From the NCBI GenBank assembly GCA_937988705.1, contig CALKIA010000456.1:1-10800 (forward strand): a stretch of DNA of 10,800 nucleotides, written 5' to 3'. Below are positions 1 through 6,993 of the stretch, piece by piece. The translations under genes and the position numbers were made by a program. This DNA is from an uncultured Chloroflexota bacterium. Lineage in GTDB: Bacteria > Chloroflexota > Anaerolineae > Aggregatilineales > Phototrophicaceae. Below the pieces are notes generated by a model. That model had not been told where the DNA came from. It did no database searches and saw nothing but the letters and a program-made list of their open reading frames with translations. Numbering within the stretch: position 1 is the stretch's first letter; the number at the start of each line of letters is the position of its first letter.

Positions 1-1628
1 ATCTGGCGGGCATTGTGCAGCGCATAACGTGCCGCCGGGACGATGGTTTCCGCGAGCTGGGGCGGCAGGTTTTGGACCTTACCGCCAACCACGGTCACGG
101 GCGCGGACTCGGGCAAGTGCGCCAGCGCGCGCGCCTTGGCGATAGCGACGCGGAGATCGCCCAATTCGTCGACCAGACCCTGTCCATACGCCTGCGCGCC
201 CGTCCACACGCGCCCACCACCGACCGCATCGACGGCTTCGAGGCTCAGGTGCCGTCCACGCGCCACACGCTCGATGAAGCGGGCATAAGAGGCTTCGATG
301 CTGCGGCGTACCTGCGCGCGCTGTGTCTCGCTGAACGGCTGGGAGTCGGCGTAGATGGCGGCGTTCGCCCCACGGGTGAGCTCGACCGCCTTGACGCGGA
401 GTAAATCGCGCAGGCCACCTGTGACGGGCTTGGCCGTGACCACACCAATCGAACCCGTGATGGTGCCGGGCTGCGCAACAATATAGTGGGCGGGCGTGGC
501 GATATAGTAGCCGCCAGAGGCCGCGACGGCGTTCATGTAGACGACGAGCGGGCGGGTTTTCGCCAGTTCTTCTAGGGCGCTGGTCATGGCTTCGGCGGCA
601 ATGGCCGCGCCGCCACCGCTGTCGATGAAGAGAACGACGGCCGCCGCCTGCTCATCTTTCATGAGGGTGCGCACCTGCTGCACGACGGTGACATCGCCCG
701 CGCGTTCGCCGCCGATGAACGGGATCGGCAGATCGATGGGCGGACTGCCGCTCTCGCCGGGCAGCATCAAACCGGTGACCTTGAGCACGGCGATGTATTT
801 ATCGCTGGGGGGTTTGATGGGCGGGATCAGCAGGCGCTTGCGCGCTTCGGCATAGGGGATAACATGCTGGCTGCCCAAATGCTGATACAGCCCTTCTTCG
901 TGAATGACGCCGTCAACGTAGCCCGCCGCGAGCGCGTCGGTGTCGATGTGCGGCGCGGTGTCGATCAGGCGGCGTACGTCGTCAGCGGAACGCTGGCGGC
1001 CCGCGGCGATGCCGGCGATGAGCTGCTCGTAACGCGAATCGATCAGCCATTCCAACTGTTCGCGGCCTTCGGGGGAAATATCGGCGCGCGAAAACTGATC
1101 GAACGCGCCTTTATAGGGCGAAATCGCGACGACATCCAGCGCGACTCCGATTTGCGCCAGCGCATCTTTGAGGAAGACGGCTTCCTGATGCAAACCCAGC
1201 GGACTCACATCGCCACCGGGCTGCAGGAGGATTTGATCCGCCGCGCTGGCGACATAATAGGTCGCCAGATCATAGGACTGCGCATGGCAGATCACGCGCT
1301 TGCCGCGCGCGCGCAGACGCTGAATGGATCCGCGCAGCGTTTGCAGGTCAGCGAGGGACAGCCGCAGACCGCGCAGCGTTAATACAATCCCGCCCACGCG
1401 GGGATCATAGGCGATTCGGGTGAAAACTTCATCTAGCTCCCACAAACTGATCGGGGGTTCACCTTGTACCCGACGCAGCACCCAATTCCGTTCCTGAGGG
1501 AGCGCGGGCAGTTCAGCCGGCAGAGTCAGTGCCAGATAATCGAGCCCCTTACGCCGTAAGCGCACTTGGTTGACGATCAGCCGCCGCCCGCGCCGCAGCA
1601 GATTGATGGGATTCGTAAGTTTTGCCAA
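1..1628 (-). CDS. sppA: SppA-type signal peptide peptidase (S49 family), C-terminus outside the window
   Basis: Reading the minus strand from a TTG at 1628 gives 542 uninterrupted codons that run off the left edge. The protein has the tandem S49 layout. The N-terminal half carries the catalytic-Lys segment SPYKGAFDQFSRADISPEGRE (Lys at about residue 173). The C-terminal half carries FIDSGGGAA at about 335-343 and the nucleophile segment NAVAASGGYYIATPA (Ser at about 371), followed by GTITGSIGVV. In this family Lys and Ser form a dyad that degrades leftover signal peptides at the membrane. Unlike E. coli SppA, I see no convincing N-terminal membrane helix; the N-terminus is basic (LLRRGRRLIVNQVRLRRKG), so membrane association may be peripheral. 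The TTG start is chosen because GGAGG ends 8 nt upstream and no in-frame ATG or GTG lies between the promoter and this codon. An ATG overlapping the Shine-Dalgarno is out of frame. It is divergent from the kinase gene. Family assignment is secure; the exact substrate is not shown. Confidence 0.93.
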   Translation of the reverse strand, partial: MAKLTNPINLLRRGRRLIVNQVRLRRKGLDYLALTLPAELPALPQERNWVLRRVQGEPPISLWELDEVFTRIAYDPRVGGIVLTLRGLRLSLADLQTLRGSIQRLRARGKRVICHAQSYDLATYYVASAADQILLQPGGDVSPLGLHQEAVFLKDALAQIGVALDVVAISPYKGAFDQFSRADISPEGREQLEWLIDSRYEQLIAGIAAGRQRSADDVRRLIDTAPHIDTDALAAGYVDGVIHEEGLYQHLGSQHVIPYAEARKRLLIPPIKPPSDKYIAVLKVTGLMLPGESGSPPIDLPIPFIGGERAGDVTVVQQVRTLMKDEQAAAVVLFIDSGGGAAIAAEAMTSALEELAKTRPLVVYMNAVAASGGYYIATPAHYIVAQPGTITGSIGVVTAKPVTGGLRDLLRVKAVELTRGANAAIYADSQPFSETQRAQVRRSIEASYARFIERVARGRHLSLEAVDAVGGGRVWTGAQAYGQGLVDELGDLRVAIAKARALAHLPESAPVTVVGGKVQNLPPQLAETIVPAARYALHNARQ

Positions 1629-1653
1629 CGTTTCATCCTCCGTAAACGACCTA

Positions 1654-1682
1654 ACTATAAAGAATCGCTGGTATGATTTCAA
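1654..1682 (-). promoter_or_regulatory. Sigma-70-type promoter for sppA
   Basis: On the minus strand there is TTGAAA (1682-1677), exactly 17 bp, then TATAGT (1659-1654). Each hexamer matches consensus at five of six positions. Transcription would begin near 1647, giving a leader of about 20 nt that includes the GGAGG ribosome-binding site before the TTG start at 1628. It lies in the 92-bp divergent gap shared with the kinase gene. No comparably good promoter is visible for the plus strand; the best -10 candidates there are two TATGAT boxes at 1672 and 1696 without a matching -35. Confidence 0.65.
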
Positions 1683-1720
1683 TCAGCTTTCGAGATATGA
1701 TTGAGGTCTAGTGAATAACC

Positions 1721-3955
1721 TTGCTCCGTCAGGAAACAAGCACTTTGACTTCAAACGCGCCACAGCAACGCTGGAGAGCGGTGATCTGGCGAAAACTTAC
1801 TGAACCGCGAGCCGATATCAGTCAACCGGCTGACCGCCGACAAATTCGAGTGCTGGCGGCGCTCATCCTCCTGCTGCTGCCCTTGCTGATGGCCGTATTC
1901 ATCGGTCGACTTGGGCTGGGTACGATGCGTCCTAATCTGTTGGTGTCGATCATCGGTTTGAGTATCAGCTACGGTCTGCTGCGCAGCCGCTGGTGGATTT
2001 ACGCGCCGCCGCTGGCAGTGATCACGGCGCTCCTGCTGCCGGTGGGGACATTCCTCACGCCCCAATCCGATCCGCTCCTCGTCGGGATCATGGTTCTGAT
2101 CTGGTACATCATCTGTGAGTCGATGATTTATGTCCTGTATGGGACGCGCCTCGCCAGCATCGGCGCACTGCTGACCTATTGCATTTCGATGGCGCTGTAC
2201 CCGTGGTTTGCCCCCGGCGAGACAACCTACATCATGTTTGTGACGATTTTGTATGTGGGCATCTTCATGTCGCTGCAAACCTTAGCTTATGTACGGACAG
2301 AAAACGAACGCGAGTTACAGCAATCGCTGCGCGAAGTCCACGACGCGCGCCGCCTCGCAGAAGCGCTCACCGAGATGACCGCGATTTTGTCGAGCACGCT
2401 CGATCTGGAAGAGGTCCTCGACCGAATTCTGGAACAGATCGCCGGGATTGTCCCGTCCAGCTCCAGCGACATCATGCTGATTGACCAGGACGTGGCGCGG
2501 ATTGTGCGATTACGCGGCTTTCAGGCGCGCGGGATCGAGCAAGCGGTCATGGAACTGCGCTTCCCCCTGTCCAAGTTTCCCAATATGCGCCAGATGGCCG
2601 CCTTCGGCGAACCGATTCTGATCGAAGATACGCGGACGCTCTCCGAATGGGTGGATATTCCAGTTGTGCAGTGGATTCGGTCACAGCTCAGCGCCCCGAT
2701 CCGCCTGGAAGGCCGAACGATCGGCTTTCTGAACTTAAGCGATGAACGGCCGCAGGCCTTCACGGCGGCCCAGGCGCGCCTGCTGGCGACCTTTGCAGTA
2801 CAAGCGGCCATCGCCATCCGCAACGCGCGCCTGTACGACGAAGCGCGGCGCTACGCCACCGATCTCGAACAAGAGGTCAACGAGCGCACGGCCCAGCTCC
2901 ATTTGACGCACACGCGCTTGCGCGCCATCCTCGACGCGACGGGCGAGGGGATTTTCTACACCGAAGGCGCGTTCATCCAGTATGCGAATGCGGCGCTGGC
3001 GGCGCTGACGGGCTTCACGCAGCAGGAGTTGATCGGCAAGACGCTGGACAGTCTGCGCGACCCGCAGATGAACACGGGCGAACTCCAGCAGATTCGCGCG
3101 ATGCCGCTGATGGTGTGGAAGCATGGCGTGTGGCGCGGTGAAACGCGTTTGCGGCGCAAGGATGGATCGACGTTTTACGCGGGGCTGACCGTGTCGCCGA
3201 TGGGGAATCGCGGGCAGGCGGCGCTGCGCTCGGTGACGCTGCTGCGCGACATCAGCCTCGAACGCGAACTGGCGCTGCAAAAGTCGCAGTTTGTGGCGCA
3301 CGCGTCCCATGAACTACGCACGCCGATCACGAATTTGAAGACGCGGTTGTATCTGCTGCGTAGGCGACCGGAAACGCTGCCCGAACAACTCCCCGTGCTG
3401 GAAGAGGTCGCGGAGCGCATGAAGCGGCTGGTTGAAGATTTGCTCGACCGGACGCGCCTCGAACGGGGGCTGATCAACGTGCGCTTTCAAACCCTGGATC
3501 TGGTCGATCTGCTGCAGCGTGTGGTGGACTTGCAGCGACCCGAAGCCGAACTCAAAGGGCTGACCATGAGCTTTGAAGCCGCCGGTTCGCCCATTCTGGT
3601 CAGCGCGGACGGCGAACGCCTGATTCAGGTGTTCACCAATTTGCTGACTAATGGGATCAACTACACGCCCGCGGGTGGTTCGATCACGGCGCGGATGCGC
3701 ATTGTGAGCGACCGGGTGTGTGTGGATATTGAAGATACGGGCGTCGGTATCGGGCAGGAACATCTGCCGCACATCTTCGAGCCGTTCTACCGCGTGATGA
3801 GCGATGTCACGGGGACGGGCCTCGGTTTGAGCCTCGTGCAGCAGATTGTTATGCTGCATAGCGGCGAGATTCAGGTCACCAGCGAGCCGGGTCACGGCAG
3901 CTGCTTCACCGTGAGCTTGCACCTCGCCGCCTCCGACTCGCTGAACGCCTCGTAG
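1721..3955 (+). CDS. Membrane sensor histidine kinase with GAF and PAS domains
   Basis: 744 codons from TTG 1721. About six membrane helices lie between residues 43 and 190 (for example 43-62, 92-112, 118-140, 168-190), then a coiled stretch (about 192-215), a GAF domain (about 215-370), a second coiled linker, and a PAS domain (about 396-515, with FTQQELIGKTL and WRGETRLRRKDGS). The kinase core is complete: H-box FVAHASHELRTP with phospho-acceptor His at 530, N-box around NLLTNGINYTP (640-650), G1 DTGVGIG (672-678), F-box FEPFYR (686-691) and G2 GTGLGLSL (698-705). It should autophosphorylate and pass phosphate to a response regulator. There is no HAMP and no fused receiver, and no regulator gene adjoins it. 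The start is uncertain: TTG 1745 has a better-placed AGGA (1731-1734) than TTG 1721, whose GAGG is 14 nt away. The signal sensed cannot be told from sequence. Confidence 0.93.
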   Translation: MLRQETSTLTSNAPQQRWRAVIWRKLTEPRADISQPADRRQIRVLAALILLLLPLLMAVFIGRLGLGTMRPNLLVSIIGLSISYGLLRSRWWIYAPPLAVITALLLPVGTFLTPQSDPLLVGIMVLIWYIICESMIYVLYGTRLASIGALLTYCISMALYPWFAPGETTYIMFVTILYVGIFMSLQTLAYVRTENERELQQSLREVHDARRLAEALTEMTAILSSTLDLEEVLDRILEQIAGIVPSSSSDIMLIDQDVARIVRLRGFQARGIEQAVMELRFPLSKFPNMRQMAAFGEPILIEDTRTLSEWVDIPVVQWIRSQLSAPIRLEGRTIGFLNLSDERPQAFTAAQARLLATFAVQAAIAIRNARLYDEARRYATDLEQEVNERTAQLHLTHTRLRAILDATGEGIFYTEGAFIQYANAALAALTGFTQQELIGKTLDSLRDPQMNTGELQQIRAMPLMVWKHGVWRGETRLRRKDGSTFYAGLTVSPMGNRGQAALRSVTLLRDISLERELALQKSQFVAHASHELRTPITNLKTRLYLLRRRPETLPEQLPVLEEVAERMKRLVEDLLDRTRLERGLINVRFQTLDLVDLLQRVVDLQRPEAELKGLTMSFEAAGSPILVSADGERLIQVFTNLLTNGINYTPAGGSITARMRIVSDRVCVDIEDTGVGIGQEHLPHIFEPFYRVMSDVTGTGLGLSLVQQIVMLHSGEIQVTSEPGHGSCFTVSLHLAASDSLNAS

Positions 3956-3980
3956 GCGCGGCGAAGAGTCATCCCCCCTT

Positions 3981-4005
3981 TTCCCCGCCAGCAGGCTAAG
4001 GGGAA
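3981..4005 (+). other. Bulged hairpin between kinase and phosphoesterase genes
   Basis: TTCCCC (3981-3986) pairs with GGGGAA (4000-4005), and inside it GCC (3987-3989) pairs with GGC (3994-3996) around an AGCA loop; three bases (TAA) bulge on the 3' side. No T-run follows, so it is not a standard intrinsic terminator. It may attenuate transcription or be a remnant of a GC-rich dispersed repeat. The two genes are 109 bp apart and may or may not be co-transcribed. Confidence 0.35.
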
Positions 4006-4064
4006 TTGAGACCGGTGAAGTGTATAACACGCTTAGTACCCGCGACTAACCCCTGGGAAATCCT

Positions 4065-5201
4065 ATGACATCCCGTGAACCTGAGAATGATTCACTGCTG
4101 CATCTGGCGCTCGTCACCACACAGAACATGCAGAAGCTGCCCGCTGTCCTCGTCGCGGCGGCGCTGATCGGCGGCGCAGGGTGCGCCGCGCTGACGTGGA
4201 ACGATCAAGGCGCGGCGCTGGTCGCCGGAGCGGGGACGCTGAGCGCCGGGGTGGGTAGTTGGCTGCTGCTGCGGGCGCTGCCACGCTTCCGGCGCAGTTT
4301 CGGCGCGGAGAAGGCGTCAGCACTGGGGCTGGGCGCGGTGATCAGCGGGGTGATGCTGGTGTTGGGTCTGCTCAATGTGGAGGTGCTGCTCGCGCTGCTG
4401 GTGGTGACGGTCATCGTCGGCGCGGCCTTTTACGCCACGTGGATCGAACCGTTTCGGCTCGGCGTAACGCAAGAGACGCTGCAAGCGGCAGGTTGGCCCA
4501 TGCCGATCAAGGTGCTGCACATCGCCGACATCCATGTGGAGCGCATCACCGACCGGGAACGCAAGCTCAACCGGATGATCCACCTGTTGAAACCCGACCT
4601 GATCGTGTTTACGGGCGATTTTGTCAACCTGTCGTACACATACGATGCGCAGACGGAAGCGGATATTCGGGAGATCATCGGCGAATGGCGCGCGCCGCTC
4701 GGTGTGTACTGCATTCCGGGGACGCCCGCGGTCGAACCATTGGAGCGCGTGCAAACGTTCGTCGCGGGGCTGGACAACCTGACGCTGCTGCTCAACGCGT
4801 GGCAGACGGTGGCGCTGCCAACGGGGGATCTGCACCTCCTCGGCTTGATCACGACCCATGACCTGCCGACGGATCGCGCAGCACTCCACACGGCCATGCA
4901 GAGCGCGCCGGACGGGGGGCTGCGCCTGCTGCTGGCGCATTCGCCGGATATCGCGGCAGAGGCGGCCGCGGCGGGGATCGACTGGATGCTGTGTGGGCAC
5001 ACCCACGGCGGGCAAATCCGCCTGCCGCTGATCGGCGCGCTGCTCTCGGCGAGTCAGCTGGGGATGCAGTATGTAATGGGGCGCTACACGGTGGGGCGGA
5101 TGACGCTCTATGTGTCGCGCGGGGTCGGCATGGAGGGCTATGGTGCGCCGCGCGCCCGATTCCTGTGCCCGCCGGAAGTGATTTTGTGGAAGGTCATGTA
5201 G
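4065..5201 (+). CDS. Membrane-anchored calcineurin-like metallophosphoesterase (YkuE-like), GNHD motif lost
   Basis: 378 codons from ATG 4065, preceded by GGGA (4055-4058). Four hydrophobic segments (about 27-45, 47-70, 85-104, 105-125) anchor the protein. The rest is a metallophosphoesterase fold: VLHIADIHVER (D155, H157), VFTGDFVN (D185, N188), LLLAHSPD (H292) and CGHTHGGQIRLP (H312, H314). In homologues these residues bind a two-metal centre that cleaves phosphoesters, and YkuE-type members act on lipid or UDP-lipid phosphoesters. The third motif, normally GNHD/E after a 'GVYAVLG'-like strand, reads GVYCIPGTPAVEP here, so the Asn metal ligand and the His acid are both absent. The reading frame is clean on both sides and no other frame supplies GNHD, so this looks like true divergence rather than a frameshift. 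The protein may be inactive, altered in mechanism, or a metal-binding regulator. It follows the kinase on the same strand and converges with the lipoprotein gene. Confidence 0.85.
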   Translation: MTSREPENDSLLHLALVTTQNMQKLPAVLVAAALIGGAGCAALTWNDQGAALVAGAGTLSAGVGSWLLLRALPRFRRSFGAEKASALGLGAVISGVMLVLGLLNVEVLLALLVVTVIVGAAFYATWIEPFRLGVTQETLQAAGWPMPIKVLHIADIHVERITDRERKLNRMIHLLKPDLIVFTGDFVNLSYTYDAQTEADIREIIGEWRAPLGVYCIPGTPAVEPLERVQTFVAGLDNLTLLLNAWQTVALPTGDLHLLGLITTHDLPTDRAALHTAMQSAPDGGLRLLLAHSPDIAAEAAAAGIDWMLCGHTHGGQIRLPLIGALLSASQLGMQYVMGRYTVGRMTLYVSRGVGMEGYGAPRARFLCPPEVILWKVM

Positions 5202-5276
5202 GAATAAAAACCTGACCTCGCGCCGACAGGTTAGGGAGACAGCAGCGCTCGCGCAAGGTGGATGGAGATAGCTAAC

Positions 5277-5391
5277 CTCACCCCCCGGCCCCCTCTCCGA
5301 AAAGAGGAGAGGGGGAGACAACCGCTTGCAGTCGAGTTCCGACCCCTCAGCCGGCCACTCAGCCGAATTCGGGGAGGGGAGAGGGGTTTTT
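5277..5391. repeat. GC-rich palindromic dispersed repeat, copy 1 (terminator-like)
   Basis: Lies between two convergent genes. It contains a perfect 10-bp hairpin, CCCCCTCTCC (5289-5298) with GGAGAGGGGG (5306-5315), a CCGAATTCGG palindrome (5363-5372) and the block GAATTCGGGGAGGGG (5365-5379). ACCCCTC (5342-5348) can pair with GAGGGGT (5381-5387), which is followed by four more Ts, so on the plus strand it could stop transcription of the phosphoesterase gene. The blocks CTCACCCCC, CCCCTCTCC, GGAGAGGGG and GAATTCGGGGAGGGG recur in the same order at 9165-9250, which marks this as a dispersed family. Confidence 0.7.
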
Positions 5392-5393
5392 AG

Positions 5394-5411
5394 ACCCTGT
5401 CCGCACAGGGT
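5394..5411. terminator. Perfect 7-bp hairpin at the convergent gene junction
   Basis: ACCCTGT (5394-5400), loop CCGC, ACAGGGT (5405-5411). It sits 18 bp past the stop codon of the minus-strand lipoprotein gene. Neither side has a clean T-run directly after the stem (a TTTT occurs at 5422-5425 on the plus strand), so intrinsic termination is only plausible. Confidence 0.4.
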
Positions 5412-5429
5412 ATCAGTCTGGTTTTGAGG

Positions 5430-6911
5430 TTACGGCGTGACCCACGCCAGCGGCTGCGCGCGGTTGGCGGGCAGACCGGAGTACAGCGGCGCGAGCAGCC
5501 CATCAGCGAGGGTCACGGCGACCAGATCACTGTAGCTGGGCGCGTCACCGGCGTACAGATGCGCGGCGACGCTGATCCCGTCTGGCGTGATCAGCAGTCC
5601 ATCCTGAAAATTACCCCGCAGCACGCGCTGCGTCGTTCCGGCGGTCAGGTCGAGCGCATTGAGCGAACCATCCCCCGTCGCGTTGACCTCGGCAAACACC
5701 ACGTTGTTCGGCGTAAACGCGAGGCCGCCGACGCTGTCTAATTCCAGATTCAGGCGCACTGGCATGGACGGATCATTCAGTTCGATCACCGTTAGGCCGT
5801 TGCGGTTGTTCCCCGGCGAGGTGAGCGGCAGCGCCAACCACGCGCCATCCGGCGACGCAACCGACACACGGCGGGCATCTTCGTGATGCGGCAGCAGCAC
5901 CTGCCGGTCGATCAGCGTCATGACCGAATAGTCGTTCAGGTTGACGAGCACCAGCGCTGCCGTCCGCGAGGTGACGCCATCCGGTACGGTCACATAGGCA
6001 TAGGTGCCATTCGGGGACAGCCACACATTATTCGTGCGTGCATAGGGAACGTACACGCCGCCAGTATCCGCTGACGCCGCCAGCGTCCCGATGCGCTCGT
6101 TCAGGTCGACCGTATAGAGCTGCCAGTCTGTCCCCTGATTGGTGCAGCGCTGCCCTAACACCAGCACGCTGAGGTCGCCGTGCAGCGCCAGCGCGGCGCT
6201 GGTAAAGCGGCAGGCGTCTCCGGTGGGCGTCAGCGTGAGGATTTCACGGTTCTCCACGCCATCCCATAAGCTGATCGCCGCTTCGACCCCTTCGCCGCGT
6301 GCGTTCTGGTAGAAGCGGACGAAGACGGCGCGCGTATCTTCAAGCACATAGGCGGTCACATCGTCAAAGGAGGCGATCGCGCTGGCCGTGCCCGTATCGA
6401 ACACATGCAGCACGCCATCGGCATATTCCTTCGTGAAGGCGGACGGATTGTAGTCGACGTAGGCGAGGCGCGATCCGTCGGGCGAAAACTGGAAAGTACG
6501 ACCGTCGAAGCAGGCGAGATTGTAGGTGGTCGCCAGCGGCGCGGACGGCTGCGTTCCGTTCAGCAGGTAGATCTCACCCGAAGCGCCGCCCGCGTAGAAC
6601 GCGAACATCTGCCCGGACTGCCCGCACGGAACGACGAGCGAAGTCGCCGCTGTGAGCGGTAAAACCGGGCTGACCGTTCCGTCCGCGCTGAACAGGGCGA
6701 CCTGGCCACCAACCCGCCGCCCGGCTTGGCTGTTAATATCGACCCACGCCAGTAACTGCGGGGGCGGCTGAGATTCGGGGGTGACGGCAGACGGCTGCTC
6801 GGCGGTTAAATCGCCCATGGCGGGCGTCACGGTGACCGCGGCCAGCTCACCCGAACAAGCGGTGAGGCTAAACAGCACGGTCAACAGAAACAAACGACAA
6901 ATTGAGAGCAT
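5430..6911 (-). CDS. Secreted lipoprotein with WD40/TolB-like beta-propeller repeats
   Basis: 493 codons from ATG 6911. The start is set by a classic lipoprotein signal, MLSICRLFLLTVLFSLTAC, with lipobox LTAC and lipidated Cys at residue 19; the open frame continues upstream to 7121 but there it overlaps the DUF2207 gene and codes for nothing recognisable. After a Pro/Thr/Glu-rich linker (about 25-52), blade-like repeats follow: FSPDGSRLAYVDY (142-154), LSPNGTYAYVTVPDG (298-312), ASPDGAWLALPL (352-363), FTPNNVVFAEV (399-409) and ITPDGISVAAHL (441-452). Such SPDG...Y blades are typical of PD40/WD40-like propellers that bind protein partners. No catalytic motif is visible. It lies 82 bp downstream of the DUF2207 gene on the same strand and could be co-transcribed, although a TATACT box (minus strand, 6958-6953) in the gap might give it its own promoter. 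The ribosome-binding site is weak (GGAA 7 nt upstream). Export and lipidation are well supported; function unknown. Confidence 0.85.
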   Translation of the reverse strand: MLSICRLFLLTVLFSLTACSGELAAVTVTPAMGDLTAEQPSAVTPESQPPPQLLAWVDINSQAGRRVGGQVALFSADGTVSPVLPLTAATSLVVPCGQSGQMFAFYAGGASGEIYLLNGTQPSAPLATTYNLACFDGRTFQFSPDGSRLAYVDYNPSAFTKEYADGVLHVFDTGTASAIASFDDVTAYVLEDTRAVFVRFYQNARGEGVEAAISLWDGVENREILTLTPTGDACRFTSAALALHGDLSVLVLGQRCTNQGTDWQLYTVDLNERIGTLAASADTGGVYVPYARTNNVWLSPNGTYAYVTVPDGVTSRTAALVLVNLNDYSVMTLIDRQVLLPHHEDARRVSVASPDGAWLALPLTSPGNNRNGLTVIELNDPSMPVRLNLELDSVGGLAFTPNNVVFAEVNATGDGSLNALDLTAGTTQRVLRGNFQDGLLITPDGISVAAHLYAGDAPSYSDLVAVTLADGLLAPLYSGLPANRAQPLAWVTP

Positions 6912-6993
6912 GGTGCGTTCCAGATAATGTAAAGCTGCATGAAAGCATTCGTAGTATAGCGCGAGACACCTCAACCTATGTCTTGAGGCTCTC

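Noticed and set aside
15..1382. Plus-strand open frames across the sppA region
   Set aside because: They are shadows on the opposite strand of a continuous, motif-bearing S49 protease.
1634..1639. ATG overlapping the sppA Shine-Dalgarno as the gene start
   Set aside because: It is in a different frame and stops after 19 codons; the SppA frame starts at TTG 1628.
1672..1701. TATGAT boxes as the kinase promoter
   Set aside because: Neither has a -35 hexamer at a sensible distance, so I did not call a promoter.
4317..5321. Long minus-strand frame opposite the phosphoesterase
   Set aside because: Composition is Arg/His/Gln-rich with no domain, as expected for an antisense shadow of a GC-rich gene.
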